Source: a virus. From it: DNA of 41,805 bases. The stretch covers positions 1 through 41,805 of IMG/VR virus record IMGVR_UViG_3300036886_000512; one strand, given 5' to 3'. Every line of letters begins with the position of its first letter. The stretch's first letter is position 1. This document shows positions 14,276 to 22,160 of the stretch, one piece after another. The notes beneath the pieces were generated by a model. That model was not told the origin of the DNA and ran no database searches. It was given only the letters and a program-made list of their open reading frames with translations. Position numbers and translations under genes: made by a program.

Positions 14276-15007
14276 ATGAAACCTTTTCTCGCGATTTGCC
14301 TGATCGTCAGCACGGCGCTGCTGCTTTGCGGCATCGCACCGCCGCAGGCTGTGGTGGTGAAACATAAATCTTCCGCCGCCGCCCCGACCAAGGTACAGGT
14401 CACGCCGACAACCTGCACAGCGTTCAACACGACGCTCAATTGTGTGTTTGGCAGTAACGTCACCAGCGGCAACGACATTCTCGTAGCTGTGAGGTGGGGG
14501 CTTGACACTGACACCGTCTCATTAACCGTCTGTGGCGGAAGCCCGACTTCGGTAGTAGGGCCGACGGGCTTTGTCGGTCAAGGCGCAGCAATGCAAGTGT
14601 GGAAATATCACGTTACCTCGACGGCTGCCTGCACGATCACTCCCACAAAATCCGGGGGCAATTCTCGACTCAGTGTCGTAGCTGTGGAATTCACTGCCGG
14701 CACCGTTGACCAAAACAGCGTAATCGCCAATCAGCTTGTGCCCGGCACTGGCACTGACGCAATCACCACGGCGACAATCACCCCGACGGTCGCCAACTCT
14801 TACGCGGTGACGTTTGTTGACAATGCTTCGCAGTCCTCGGCCACCTTTACTGCTGGGACAAATTGGGCGAAGCAACTGGCCGTGACCAGCGATATGTTGA
14901 TGCTGGAAGCACGGACACTATCGAGCACCAGCGCGGTCGCTGGGACTGCAACCTGGGGCAGCGGGACAGGCAGCACCCAGGCAGTTGTGGTGAATGTAAA
15001 ACCATGA
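14276..15007 (+). CDS. Exported beta-rich protein
   Basis: 243 aa from ATG 14276, 2 nt after the previous stop. A signal peptide (FLAICLIVSTALLLCGIA) precedes a Thr/Ser/Val-rich beta-sandwich-like body with three Cys pairs, suggesting disulphide formation outside the cytoplasm. Repeated T-x-T and V-V-A-V-E-F strands look Ig-like; no catalytic motif. It is co-oriented and tightly spaced with its neighbours, ending in an ATGA overlap with the next gene. Function unknown; probably a surface or virion-associated partner of the adjacent exported proteins. Confidence 0.65.
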   Translation: MKPFLAICLIVSTALLLCGIAPPQAVVVKHKSSAAAPTKVQVTPTTCTAFNTTLNCVFGSNVTSGNDILVAVRWGLDTDTVSLTVCGGSPTSVVGPTGFVGQGAAMQVWKYHVTSTAACTITPTKSGGNSRLSVVAVEFTAGTVDQNSVIANQLVPGTGTDAITTATITPTVANSYAVTFVDNASQSSATFTAGTNWAKQLAVTSDMLMLEARTLSSTSAVAGTATWGSGTGSTQAVVVNVKP

Positions 15008-17235
15008 AACGAGTGCTACCAATTCTCGCGCTGCTGTTCTTATGTGGTCAGGCGTGGGCGGCCTGTTCCGATGCAGCAACGATCACCGTGGGCAGCGGGA
15101 AAGATTGCGCCACGATTCAGGCAGCAGCGAACGTCGTCACGGCAGGGCATACGGTCGTAGTTTACGCGGGGACCTACGCCGAATACGTCGTCCCGCCCAC
15201 CAGCGGCACGGTGGGCAACCCGATCACCTTCAAGGTAAACGCGGGCGACACGGTCAACGTCAACGGCTTCAACCTATCGAACCTCTCCTACGTCACGGTG
15301 GGCGGAAGCGGGACGACCGAAGGCTTCGTCGTCTGCTCGACCTACACGGCCAATTACTGCTTCAACGTGACCAAGGGAAGCCACCTCACCGTCCAGCGCA
15401 ACACCATCGGCGGAACGTCCAGCGGCGGGGGTGGGACGGATGCGTGCGTGTTCAACAGCAGCACCACGGCAAACGATTCCAGCTACACCTCGGTCCTGAA
15501 CAACACCCTGGCCTGGTGCGGACCATACGGTGGCGTTGTAGCGGGGAAAAAGAACGGCGCTGCCCCGATCGAGTTGCGCGGAAATCACTGGCGCGTGGAA
15601 GGCAACACGGCGAGCCACGTTTCTGAGTTCGCTTCCAACGTCGCCGGCGACCACCACGTTGTGCGCAACAACATCTGGCGAGACACGGACTGCGCAGCGG
15701 ATTTCGGGACGGACGATAGCGGCGCCGGGAACCTTTGCCACATGGACGCCTTGGAAGTTGACTGCGCGGGCGTCAACACCTTGCCCCGCTACATTCTGTT
15801 TGAAGGCAACCAGATCATCAATGTGCAGGCCACGCCGACCGGGTCGAACACGCGGGGCCGCGGGGTGCACGGTTTCCTCGCCAACGCGGAAACCTGCACC
15901 GGTATCACTAACTTCATTTATCGCTTCAACTACGCCTCCAACCCGCTGTTCGGCCAGCTTATCTTGAGTAGCAGTCCCACCGCACTGTTCGATCACATTG
16001 CCGAGTACAACAACACGGCCGACACGATGGGGCAGGAGAACGCCTATGCGAATGCCTACGTAGGCGGAGCGAGCGCCGGGGCCACCAACGCCCGCAGCAA
16101 GAACTCCCTCTATCGAAACGCGACGAGAACGACGGGCTCGATCAACGGCATCTACACCGATGCGAACACAAATCCCACCTTCATCGGGGCGAACGACCTA
16201 TTCTTCAACACCAGCGGGAGCACGTTTTCTGCCAGCACCATCTGTGTTCTGAACTCATTGACGAAATGCACCGGGTTTATCTTGAACCAAGATCCGTTGC
16301 TTTCCGGCAGTAACTTGTTGGCGGGTTCCCCGGCGATCAAGGCGGGCACGTCGCTGACCACGGTAGCAGCGGGCGACACCGGCTCGGGCACCTCGCTGAT
16401 CGTAAACGATGCAACCTTCTTTCAGGATGGGTTGGGCGTTACGGGAGTCTCGGCGGACGGCATCTGCGCGGGCACGACGCTGGCGGGCGCCAGTTGCGTG
16501 ATGACCACGGCGGTCAATTACGCCACGAACACGCTGACCCTGGCCTCGGGGATCTCGCGCAGTAACGCCGACGGCGTGTGGCTGTGGAAGAAGTCGGATA
16601 GCGCGATCGTGGCCACGACCGCTCACGCGCCAAACATCGGGTCGGCGCTGCCTCCGACTGCATCGCTCTCCGCATCGAGCATCGCCTTTGCGGACCAGGC
16701 CGTGGGGAGCACGTCGGCTCCGTCCTCGATCACGCTTACCAACACGGGCGGAAGTCCGCTAACGATTACCAACGTGGCCCTGACTACGGGAACAATGTTC
16801 ACTCTTACGTCCGCGACTTCGGGCACGGTTGCCCCGGGTGCCACCTTCACGATCTCGGTGACCTTCACCCCGGCCAGCAACATCCTCTACAACGACACGG
16901 TGACCGTGACCAGTGATTCGACTGCGGCCACGAGTTTCACGGTAAGCGGGACCGGCACCGGAGCACCCACCGTGACCTGCTCGATCGCCAGCAACTTTGG
17001 CTCGATCGTGCCCGGCCAGAGCGCCACGCTCACCATCACGACAGCGAACGCGGACATCGGTTGCACGCTTTCGACCGATGGCGGAACCCCGGCCAGCGTG
17101 ACCTGCAACGGAACCGTGAGCAAGAGCCCGGCTACCGGAAGCCACACTCACGCCCTGGTGGCCAGAGGGGCGACGGGAACGTGCGGCGGCAATGCGGCTT
17201 TCAGCGTGACGGTGCCGCCGGCCAGCGTGTTCTAG
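15004..17235 (+). CDS. Exported beta-helix protein with ASH-type C-terminal domain
   Basis: 743 aa. Signal peptide MKRVLPILALLFLCGQAWA, then a right-handed parallel beta-helix (about residues 30-520). It opens with the familiar ATIQAAANVVTAGHTVVVYAG pattern and has many N-rich turns, as in pectate-lyase-like and phage tailspike folds. From about 550 to 655 lies an ASH/Hydin-type domain (SIAFADQAVGSTSAPSSITL, a TNTGGSPLTIT turn, VSGTGTG). A last beta domain follows. Beta-helices often bind or cleave polysaccharide; no active site was identified. Last gene of the cassette. Could be a tailspike or a lysogen surface protein. Confidence 0.75.
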   Translation: MKRVLPILALLFLCGQAWAACSDAATITVGSGKDCATIQAAANVVTAGHTVVVYAGTYAEYVVPPTSGTVGNPITFKVNAGDTVNVNGFNLSNLSYVTVGGSGTTEGFVVCSTYTANYCFNVTKGSHLTVQRNTIGGTSSGGGGTDACVFNSSTTANDSSYTSVLNNTLAWCGPYGGVVAGKKNGAAPIELRGNHWRVEGNTASHVSEFASNVAGDHHVVRNNIWRDTDCAADFGTDDSGAGNLCHMDALEVDCAGVNTLPRYILFEGNQIINVQATPTGSNTRGRGVHGFLANAETCTGITNFIYRFNYASNPLFGQLILSSSPTALFDHIAEYNNTADTMGQENAYANAYVGGASAGATNARSKNSLYRNATRTTGSINGIYTDANTNPTFIGANDLFFNTSGSTFSASTICVLNSLTKCTGFILNQDPLLSGSNLLAGSPAIKAGTSLTTVAAGDTGSGTSLIVNDATFFQDGLGVTGVSADGICAGTTLAGASCVMTTAVNYATNTLTLASGISRSNADGVWLWKKSDSAIVATTAHAPNIGSALPPTASLSASSIAFADQAVGSTSAPSSITLTNTGGSPLTITNVALTTGTMFTLTSATSGTVAPGATFTISVTFTPASNILYNDTVTVTSDSTAATSFTVSGTGTGAPTVTCSIASNFGSIVPGQSATLTITTANADIGCTLSTDGGTPASVTCNGTVSKSPATGSHTHALVARGATGTCGGNAAFSVTVPPASVF

Positions 17236-17245
17236 CGCGCAATCG

Positions 17246-17275
17246 CAAACTCCGAAAACTACGCAAAACACGCAC
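17246..17275 (+). repeat. 30-bp direct repeat, right copy
   Basis: Second copy of the 12371-12400 repeat (28/30 identical, differing at bases 9 and 23). It begins 10 bp after the stop of the beta-helix gene, so the pair frames the cassette exactly. Confidence 0.8.
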
Positions 17276-17328
17276 GCCTTTCTCGCGAGTCACCCTACAG
17301 TCGAAGCTACAGACGAAGCGGCGCACGG

Positions 17329-17376
17329 ATCCGGCGGCGGGCCATCCTCACCCCACGCTAGACACCGCCGCCGGAT
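17329..17376 (+). terminator. GC-rich hairpin before the endolysin gene
   Basis: A perfect 12-bp inverted repeat, ATCCGGCGGCGG (17329-17340) and CCGCCGCCGGAT (17365-17376), with a 24-nt loop and TT directly after. It may end transcription of the exported cassette or control entry into the lysis module. The weak T tract makes terminator function uncertain. Confidence 0.5.
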
Positions 17377-17393
17377 TTGAAATCGAAGACCGA

Positions 17394-17873
17394 ATGACCA
17401 AGGCCGACAAGATCGCGTGGCTTGATTCGATGAAGGCATTCGCCCAGGCCGAGCAGCGCAACACCGGCATTCCGGCCTCGGTCGTGCTTGCCCAAGCTTT
17501 CTGCGAGTCGGCCGACAAGCTCGGCAACCCCGGCCAGTGCGTCATCGCCCGCGAGTGCAACAATTATTTCGGTATCAAGCTCGGCCGCGCCACCGCCCCC
17601 TATCGCCAGTACTGCACCGCGAAGGACGCCAGCCCGAAGAACAAGTTCCGCGTCTTCAAGTGCGTCGCCGATTCGTTTGCCTTCCACGCGCGCCTGCTCT
17701 CCACCGATCCGCGCTACGCGCCGGCCATGGAAGCGGTGCACGATCCGCTCGCCTTCGCCGCCCAGCTCCAGATCTGCGGCTACTCGGAAAATCCGCAGTA
17801 CGCCTCGAAGCTGCTGGGCCCGATCATTCGCGAATACCACCTCGAAGATTTCGATTTGAAGGAGGGCGTATGA
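17394..17873 (+). CDS. Glucosaminidase-type endolysin
   Basis: 159 aa from ATG 17394 (the frame is open upstream through intergenic DNA). The sequence IPASVVLAQAFCESADKLG with the E near residue 36, then NNYFGIK, F-R-V-F-K and Y..NPQYASKL, is the glucosaminidase/FlgJ-type lysozyme superfamily signature, where the Glu in QA.CES is the likely catalytic residue. The enzyme would cut peptidoglycan glycan strands at lysis. It has no signal peptide, so a holin would be needed. Its stop overlaps the lipoprotein start (ATGA), forming a lysis module. Confidence 0.9.
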   Translation: MTKADKIAWLDSMKAFAQAEQRNTGIPASVVLAQAFCESADKLGNPGQCVIARECNNYFGIKLGRATAPYRQYCTAKDASPKNKFRVFKCVADSFAFHARLLSTDPRYAPAMEAVHDPLAFAAQLQICGYSENPQYASKLLGPIIREYHLEDFDLKEGV

Positions 17874-18751
17874 AACGCGCCATCGCACTCGCACTTTGCC
17901 TCATGCTCACCGTCGCCTGCTCGGAGAGCGATTACCACAAGGCCGCCAACGCTTCCGCCAAGATCGCCAGCGGCCTGGCCGCGATCGAGCAGATCAACGA
18001 AAATTCGTACCACGCTGGTCTGCTCAGTAAGGAAGAGAGCGTCGCCATCGCCGGCTACACCATCGAGGCGACGCGCGCCAACGATGTATTTGTCGGCCGC
18101 ATCAAGTCGCTGGGCTCGATCGATACCTCGAACCGGGCGCTCGTCGTCGGCTGGTTCGGCGACGTGGCCGCTTCCATCCAGTTGCTCAACGAGCAGGGCG
18201 TGCTTCACGTCAAGAACCCCGACACGAAAGCCAAACTCGCCATCGCCGTCACCGCCGTTCAGGCTTCCGTCCAAATCATCCAGGCGCTGCTCGGCATGAC
18301 AGCGCAACCATCACCGCGCGCGGGAATTTTACAGTCCGCGCAGAGAGGAACTTATGGACCCGATGTTGATTTTGCAACTCGCCCTCGCCAGCGTATCTGC
18401 CGGCATGAAGCTGGTCGCCGAGATCAAGGCGCAACAGCAGATGTCCGACCAGCAGCTCTTGGACTTCGCGACCCAGTCCGACGCGCAGACGCGCGCTGCG
18501 GCGGTGGCGTTTATCGCCAGCGTCCAGGCATAAAGGTCTTCGCGCCGCTTTCGTTGTTTGCGTCGTTTCCGGACTCTGCAAATTTGCGCCGCGTCCGGTT
18601 GGCGGATGAGTTAGCCGTAAAGGGGGGTATCAGGGGCATCGGGCTGTCCGGATGGCCCCTACGGTCGTTTCCAGCACCTCCGGGCGCTCCTACCCCCTGC
18701 GTGAAACTTCACACAGGGGTATCTGGTGGGTCCGGCGACCTGCGTTCTTGA
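17870..18751 (+). CDS. Lipoprotein-like protein, C-terminal part doubtful
   Basis: ATG 17870 overlaps the endolysin stop and has a strong AAGGAGGG site. The first 145 residues look real: a signal with a TVAC lipobox-like site at C18, then an Ala-rich helical domain (AANASAKIASGLAAIEQI). After about residue 146 the frame runs on for another 147 codons through a second gene (18354-18533) and structured intergenic DNA. That part reads as Arg/Pro/Gly-rich non-coding sequence. A nearby frameshift or lost stop is likely; the real protein may end near 18310-18370. Possibly an outer-membrane lysis accessory (spanin-like) from position. Confidence 0.5.
   Translation: MKRAIALALCLMLTVACSESDYHKAANASAKIASGLAAIEQINENSYHAGLLSKEESVAIAGYTIEATRANDVFVGRIKSLGSIDTSNRALVVGWFGDVAASIQLLNEQGVLHVKNPDTKAKLAIAVTAVQASVQIIQALLGMTAQPSPRAGILQSAQRGTYGPDVDFATRPRQRICRHEAGRRDQGATADVRPAALGLRDPVRRADARCGGGVYRQRPGIKVFAPLSLFASFPDSANLRRVRLADELAVKGGIRGIGLSGWPLRSFPAPPGAPTPCVKLHTGVSGGSGDLRS
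18354..18533 (+). CDS. Small helical protein of the lysis region, 59 aa
   Basis: ATG 18354 with AGAGGA upstream, stop TAA at 18531. The sequence begins MDPMLILQLALASVSAGMKL and continues as one long Ala/Gln-rich helix ending AAAVAFIASVQA. It lies in a different frame from the doubtful tail of the lipoprotein ORF. No family known; the first 20 residues could insert in a membrane. Confidence 0.6.
   Translation: MDPMLILQLALASVSAGMKLVAEIKAQQQMSDQQLLDFATQSDAQTRAAAVAFIASVQA
18619..18721 (+). ncRNA. Structured intergenic element (candidate RNA or attenuator)
   Basis: The space between the 59-aa gene and the zinc-ribbon gene holds stacked inverted repeats. AGGGGCATC pairs with GATGGCCCCT with one bulge (about 18630-18660). 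TACCCCCTGCGTGAA (18691-18705) pairs with TTCACACAGGGGTA (18708-18721) with one bulge and one mismatch. GGGGGGTA near 18619 could also pair with TACCCCC at 18691. No T tract follows. The alternative pairings suggest an RNA switch or attenuator, though a repeat element of the host is equally possible. Confidence 0.4.
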
Positions 18752-18760
18752 GGATACGAA

Positions 18761-18928
18761 GTGGCCCCATATTTTCGAGTTTGCCAGCACTGCCAGGCCG
18801 AGCTGAAGAATGCGGACGGTTCGCCGCGCTTCCACCGCACGCAGAGGTTCTGCGGGAAGCCGTGCCTGGACGCGGATAAGGCCGCGCGAATGCGGGCCCG
18901 GCGCAAGCGCGCAAGGGGAGGGTTATGA
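18761..18928 (+). CDS. Small zinc-ribbon protein, 55 aa (paralogue of the left-edge gene)
   Basis: GTG 18761 with GAGGA about 7 nt upstream; stop TGA overlaps the next ATG (ATGA). The sequence has CQHC near residue 8, then FCGKPC near residue 31, and a basic tail including DKAARMRARRKR. Four Cys in two pairs fit a zinc ribbon. It resembles the protein at 1-206 on the minus strand. Position before the holin-like genes is unusual for a zinc protein; function unknown. Confidence 0.65.
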   Translation: MAPYFRVCQHCQAELKNADGSPRFHRTQRFCGKPCLDADKAARMRARRKRARGGL

Positions 18929-19227
18929 CGGTTTTGAACGGCAAAAAGACCTATATCGCGGCCGCTGCGCTCTTCCTGCTGGGCGCGTTCCTGATTTACT
19001 CCGGCAGCGCCGAGGCCGGTGTGATGCCGATCGCCATGGCGCTCGGATTCATCGGCCTGCGCTCGAACCAGCAGCGCAACGCGCAGATGATCGCGCGCGC
19101 CCTCGCCGATGTGAAACAGGTCGCCCTCGACAAGCAACCGCTGACCAAGGAGCAGAAGGCCCTGCTCATCGCCGACGGCATGCAAGTGGCCGGCGACGTG
19201 ATGATCGGTGACGCCGAACCAAAATGA
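18925..19227 (+). CDS. Putative holin-like membrane protein
   Basis: 100 aa with two hydrophobic segments (TYIAAAALFLLGAFLIYSG, residues about 9-27, and GVMPIAMALGFIGL, about 32-45) followed by a long charged cytoplasmic tail. Two transmembrane helices with a charged C-terminus next to an endolysin gene is the arrangement of class II holins, so holin is a position-based call. ATGA overlaps on both sides. Confidence 0.6.
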   Translation: MTVLNGKKTYIAAAALFLLGAFLIYSGSAEAGVMPIAMALGFIGLRSNQQRNAQMIARALADVKQVALDKQPLTKEQKALLIADGMQVAGDVMIGDAEPK

Positions 19228-19676
19228 CAGGCGCAGAGATCAAGTCCGAGGCCTTCAAGCATCTCGCCACCGTTGGCGGCGTCGGCGCCGGCGGCCTGGT
19301 GGCGTGGACGCTTGTGCGGGCCATCGCTTCACGTCCCGATGCGGTGATTGCCACGCTCAACGGTTTCGGTGCGGCGCTGCCCTGGTTCATCCTGGCGCTG
19401 GTGGCCGCCTGGTTCGTCGACCGGCGCCTGGCGGAGGGGATGACCTTGATGAGCGATAACACCAAGGCGCAGCAATCGCTCGCCGATGCCGTGCAGGTGA
19501 TCGCGCACCGCGACGATGAATGGTCACGCGAACAGGAGCTGGCGCTGGGCCAGCTTGGACGCCAGCAGGAAACGCTGCTCCAACAGCAGAAGCAACTGCT
19601 CGATAGCATGGGCAAGGTCAATCTCGACTTTCAGAAGTTCGTGGCAGGCACTTTCGAACGGAGGGCCAAAGCATGA
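19224..19676 (+). CDS. Membrane protein with coiled coil, lysis-associated
   Basis: 150 aa. Two hydrophobic segments (about 20-36 and 48-66, ALPWFILALVAAWFV) followed by a Gln/Glu-rich coiled coil to the end (EQELALGQLGRQQETLLQQQKQLLD). The layout resembles phage inner-membrane lysis accessories (i-spanin-like) or a holin partner. No lipobox. Function inferred from neighbours. Confidence 0.55.
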   Translation: MTGAEIKSEAFKHLATVGGVGAGGLVAWTLVRAIASRPDAVIATLNGFGAALPWFILALVAAWFVDRRLAEGMTLMSDNTKAQQSLADAVQVIAHRDDEWSREQELALGQLGRQQETLLQQQKQLLDSMGKVNLDFQKFVAGTFERRAKA

Positions 19677-19999
19677 ACACCGGCGCAATCGCTACGCAGA
19701 AGCACTGCCGTTTGCGCGGCGTCATTCTCGAACTGGTATTCGGCAACCACTGCCGCCAGGAGTCGCGTCTCGATCACCTCATCATCTGGGGAACGCTCTC
19801 GAGCATGCAATTCGGAGTCGGCCGTAACGAGGTGCTCACCGCGCTGCAGGATCTGCGCGACCGCGAGTACATCCGCTTCCAGGAACATCGCGACGACGAC
19901 ACCGGCCGTACGTCCATCAGCAAAATCGAAATCACGCCCCGGGGCCGCGACCTGGTGGAGAAAATCGGGCCGAAGGACCCGGCCATCCTCATTCTGTGA
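19673..19999 (+). CDS. Winged-helix protein upstream of the terminase
   Basis: 108 aa with a winged-helix pattern (LRGVILELVFGNH..., FGVGRNEVLTALQDLRDREYI, ISKIEITPRGRDLV). Small proteins of this kind precede the terminase genes in many Mu-like phages. Possibly a packaging or late-transcription factor. Start overlaps the previous gene by 4 nt and the next gene starts immediately after the stop. Confidence 0.65.
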   Translation: MNTGAIATQKHCRLRGVILELVFGNHCRQESRLDHLIIWGTLSSMQFGVGRNEVLTALQDLRDREYIRFQEHRDDDTGRTSISKIEITPRGRDLVEKIGPKDPAILIL

Positions 20000-20674
20000 A
20001 TGGCATCGCGACCAAAAACCGGAGAGCCGCGCAAGGTGCGCCAGCCGCTCAAGATCGATCAGCTCCCGCCCGAGACGCGCGACGAGATCCAGAAGCTGCG
20101 CGCCCTGGGCAAGACCTGGACGGAGATCGAGGAGCTGTCGAAGAAGTTCGTCGAGTGGGACAAGCTCGACATCGCGGTCGCCAGTCTCTTTCCCAATCAG
20201 CGCCTGCCGCATACCAACCTGCAGCGCTGGTACGACCTGCGCGTGCAGCAGGTGATCGCGGAAACGCAGGCGCGCGGACAGATCGCGCACGAGCTGGCCG
20301 AAGCGCTGGCGTCCCGCGGCTTCGGCGATCTGCCGGGCTCGGTACTGAACGCGCTCGGCGAGGAAGTGTTTGCCCTGACCGAAGCGGCCGACACGCACAG
20401 CAAGGACAAGTTGCGCGCCGCGCTGCTCGAACTGGGCAGGCTGCTGGCCTACGAAAAGCGCACGGAGGTCCAGAAGCAGCGCGCCGACGTTGAGACGAAG
20501 AAGATCAACCTCCTCGAAGAGGAGCTGAAGACGAAGCGCAAGAGTTTGGAGAAAGCAACTGAGCAAGCAGCAGCAAAAATCGGAAAGGGACAGTCGCTCA
20601 CGCTCGACGACATCAACAGCGTCCGCGAGCGTACGTTCGGACTCCCTCCCCTTGCCGCCGGTCATCCAGCTTAG
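20000..20674 (+). CDS. Small terminase subunit, DUF3486/Mu gp27-like
   Basis: 224 aa. It starts with a basic segment, then LPPETRDEIQKLRALGKTWT, an HTH-like region found at the N-terminus of Mu gp27-type (DUF3486) proteins. A long helical body and a coiled-coil tail (KKINLLEEELKTKRKSLEKA) follow. Small terminases recognise phage DNA and load the large subunit; in Mu-like phages this starts headful packaging from the integrated end. The gene lies directly before the large terminase and overlaps it by 23 nt. Confidence 0.85.
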   Translation: MASRPKTGEPRKVRQPLKIDQLPPETRDEIQKLRALGKTWTEIEELSKKFVEWDKLDIAVASLFPNQRLPHTNLQRWYDLRVQQVIAETQARGQIAHELAEALASRGFGDLPGSVLNALGEEVFALTEAADTHSKDKLRAALLELGRLLAYEKRTEVQKQRADVETKKINLLEEELKTKRKSLEKATEQAAAKIGKGQSLTLDDINSVRERTFGLPPLAAGHPA

Positions 20675-22160
20675 GCCGTATCAGCAGCGCTGGATCGACG
20701 ACAAGTCCCGCTTCAAGGGTGCGGTGAAGTCTGCTCGCATCGGCTTTTCCTATGCCACCGGACTCGAGGCGATCTTCGATTGTCTCGGACATCCGACGAC
20801 GTGGACCGTGCTCAGCGCCTCGAAGGCGCAGTCTGTCGAGTTCGTTGACCAGGCTTCGAAAAACATCCAGGCGATCGGCGCGACCGCGCAAATGTACGAC
20901 GAGCCCTTCATCGACGAGTTTGGCGCGGCCACTGACATTCAAGTGCAGCGCATCCAGTTCCCCAACGGCGCGCGCATCCTGGCGCTGCCCGCGAACCCGC
21001 GCACGGCTCGCGGCTATCCCGGCAACGCCATCCTCGATGAATACGCTCATCACCAGGATTCTTACGCGATCTGGGCCGCGGTTGCGCGCCAGGTAGCGCT
21101 CGGCCATAAACTGCGCGTGCTCTCCACGCCGAACGGCGAGCAGGGCAAGTTCTTCGATCTCGCGCACGAGTTCGGCCTCACCGAAGGCGTCGCTCCGGAA
21201 ATCAATCCGGTGGAGCGCGGCGCCTGGTCGTGGCATTGGGTGGATGTGCATCTCGCGATCGCCGAGGGCTGCCCCATCAACGTTGAAGAAATGCGCGACC
21301 TCTTCAAGGACCAGGAGACGTTCGCGCAGGAATTGCTCTGCGTCTTCCTGAAGGCAGTCGGCGCCTATCTCTCGCAGGAACTGGTCGCGCTCTGCGAAGA
21401 CGATGGCGCCACCGTCGACTGGCCCGCCGGCTACGAACCTGTCGGCCCGCTCTACGCCGGCTTCGACGTTGCCCGCGATCATGATGCTTCGATCTTCTGG
21501 ATCGACGAAAAGATCGGCGACGTAGCCTGGACGCGCATGGTGATGGCGATGTACGCGATGCCCTTCTTCGGCATGAACGGGGAAGAAGGCCAGGCCGAGC
21601 GCGTGCTGCCCTGGGTGCTGCGCTGCACGCGCACCGCGATGGATGCCACCGGCATGGGCGTCGGGCTCTTCGACTGGCTCAACACGCGCGCCCGCGGCCG
21701 CATCATGGGACTGAACTTCGCCGGCACCAACGATAACGGCGTCAAGATCAAGACCGACCTGGCCACCAGGCTGAAGGGTCGCCTGGAGAAACGGCTGGAG
21801 CGTCTGCCCCGCGATCCGCAGATCCGCCAGGAGCTGCTCGCCATCAAGCGCGAAGTCTCCGGCAACTCGGTGAAGTTCGACGCGCCGCGCATCGAAGTGG
21901 ATTCCGCCATCGCCGGCGGCGCCAAGAAAAAGCGCTATGCCCACGCCGACCGCTTCTGGGCCAAGGCGATGGCCGATCTCGCCGCCGCCGGCTCGGCCGC
22001 GGCCGTGATGGCCTGCGTGGATCCGGAAGAATCCTGGACGCGCAACGAGCGCCGCGGCGCCATGAGCGCAGCCGGACGCACGATCATCAAGGTCTATCAC
22101 CCGGAAGATGTGCCGGCGTCGCTCGGTGGCGGCCGCGAGCGGAGGTCGCTGTTCGCATGA
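20652..22160 (+). CDS. terL: Large terminase subunit (packaging ATPase/nuclease)
   Basis: 502 aa; Mu gp28-like. Conserved opening LRPYQQRWIDDKSRFKGAVKSARIGFS contains the Walker A region, where the usual Lys before Ser is replaced (IGFS, residues 30-33). Walker B is NAILDE (125-130). The C-terminal nuclease has D272 in YAGFDVARDHDAS and a second acidic site in DATGMGVG. The start is a TTG at 20652; no ATG or GTG upstream keeps the conserved N-terminus. It translocates DNA into proheads and cuts it. Confidence 0.92.
   Translation: MPPVIQLRPYQQRWIDDKSRFKGAVKSARIGFSYATGLEAIFDCLGHPTTWTVLSASKAQSVEFVDQASKNIQAIGATAQMYDEPFIDEFGAATDIQVQRIQFPNGARILALPANPRTARGYPGNAILDEYAHHQDSYAIWAAVARQVALGHKLRVLSTPNGEQGKFFDLAHEFGLTEGVAPEINPVERGAWSWHWVDVHLAIAEGCPINVEEMRDLFKDQETFAQELLCVFLKAVGAYLSQELVALCEDDGATVDWPAGYEPVGPLYAGFDVARDHDASIFWIDEKIGDVAWTRMVMAMYAMPFFGMNGEEGQAERVLPWVLRCTRTAMDATGMGVGLFDWLNTRARGRIMGLNFAGTNDNGVKIKTDLATRLKGRLEKRLERLPRDPQIRQELLAIKREVSGNSVKFDAPRIEVDSAIAGGAKKKRYAHADRFWAKAMADLAAAGSAAAVMACVDPEESWTRNERRGAMSAAGRTIIKVYHPEDVPASLGGGRERRSLFA

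Noticed and set aside
18652-18879. A 75-codon plus-strand frame in the lysis region
   Set aside because: It overlaps the zinc-ribbon gene at 18761 in another frame and the structured element; it has no motif and no ribosome site.
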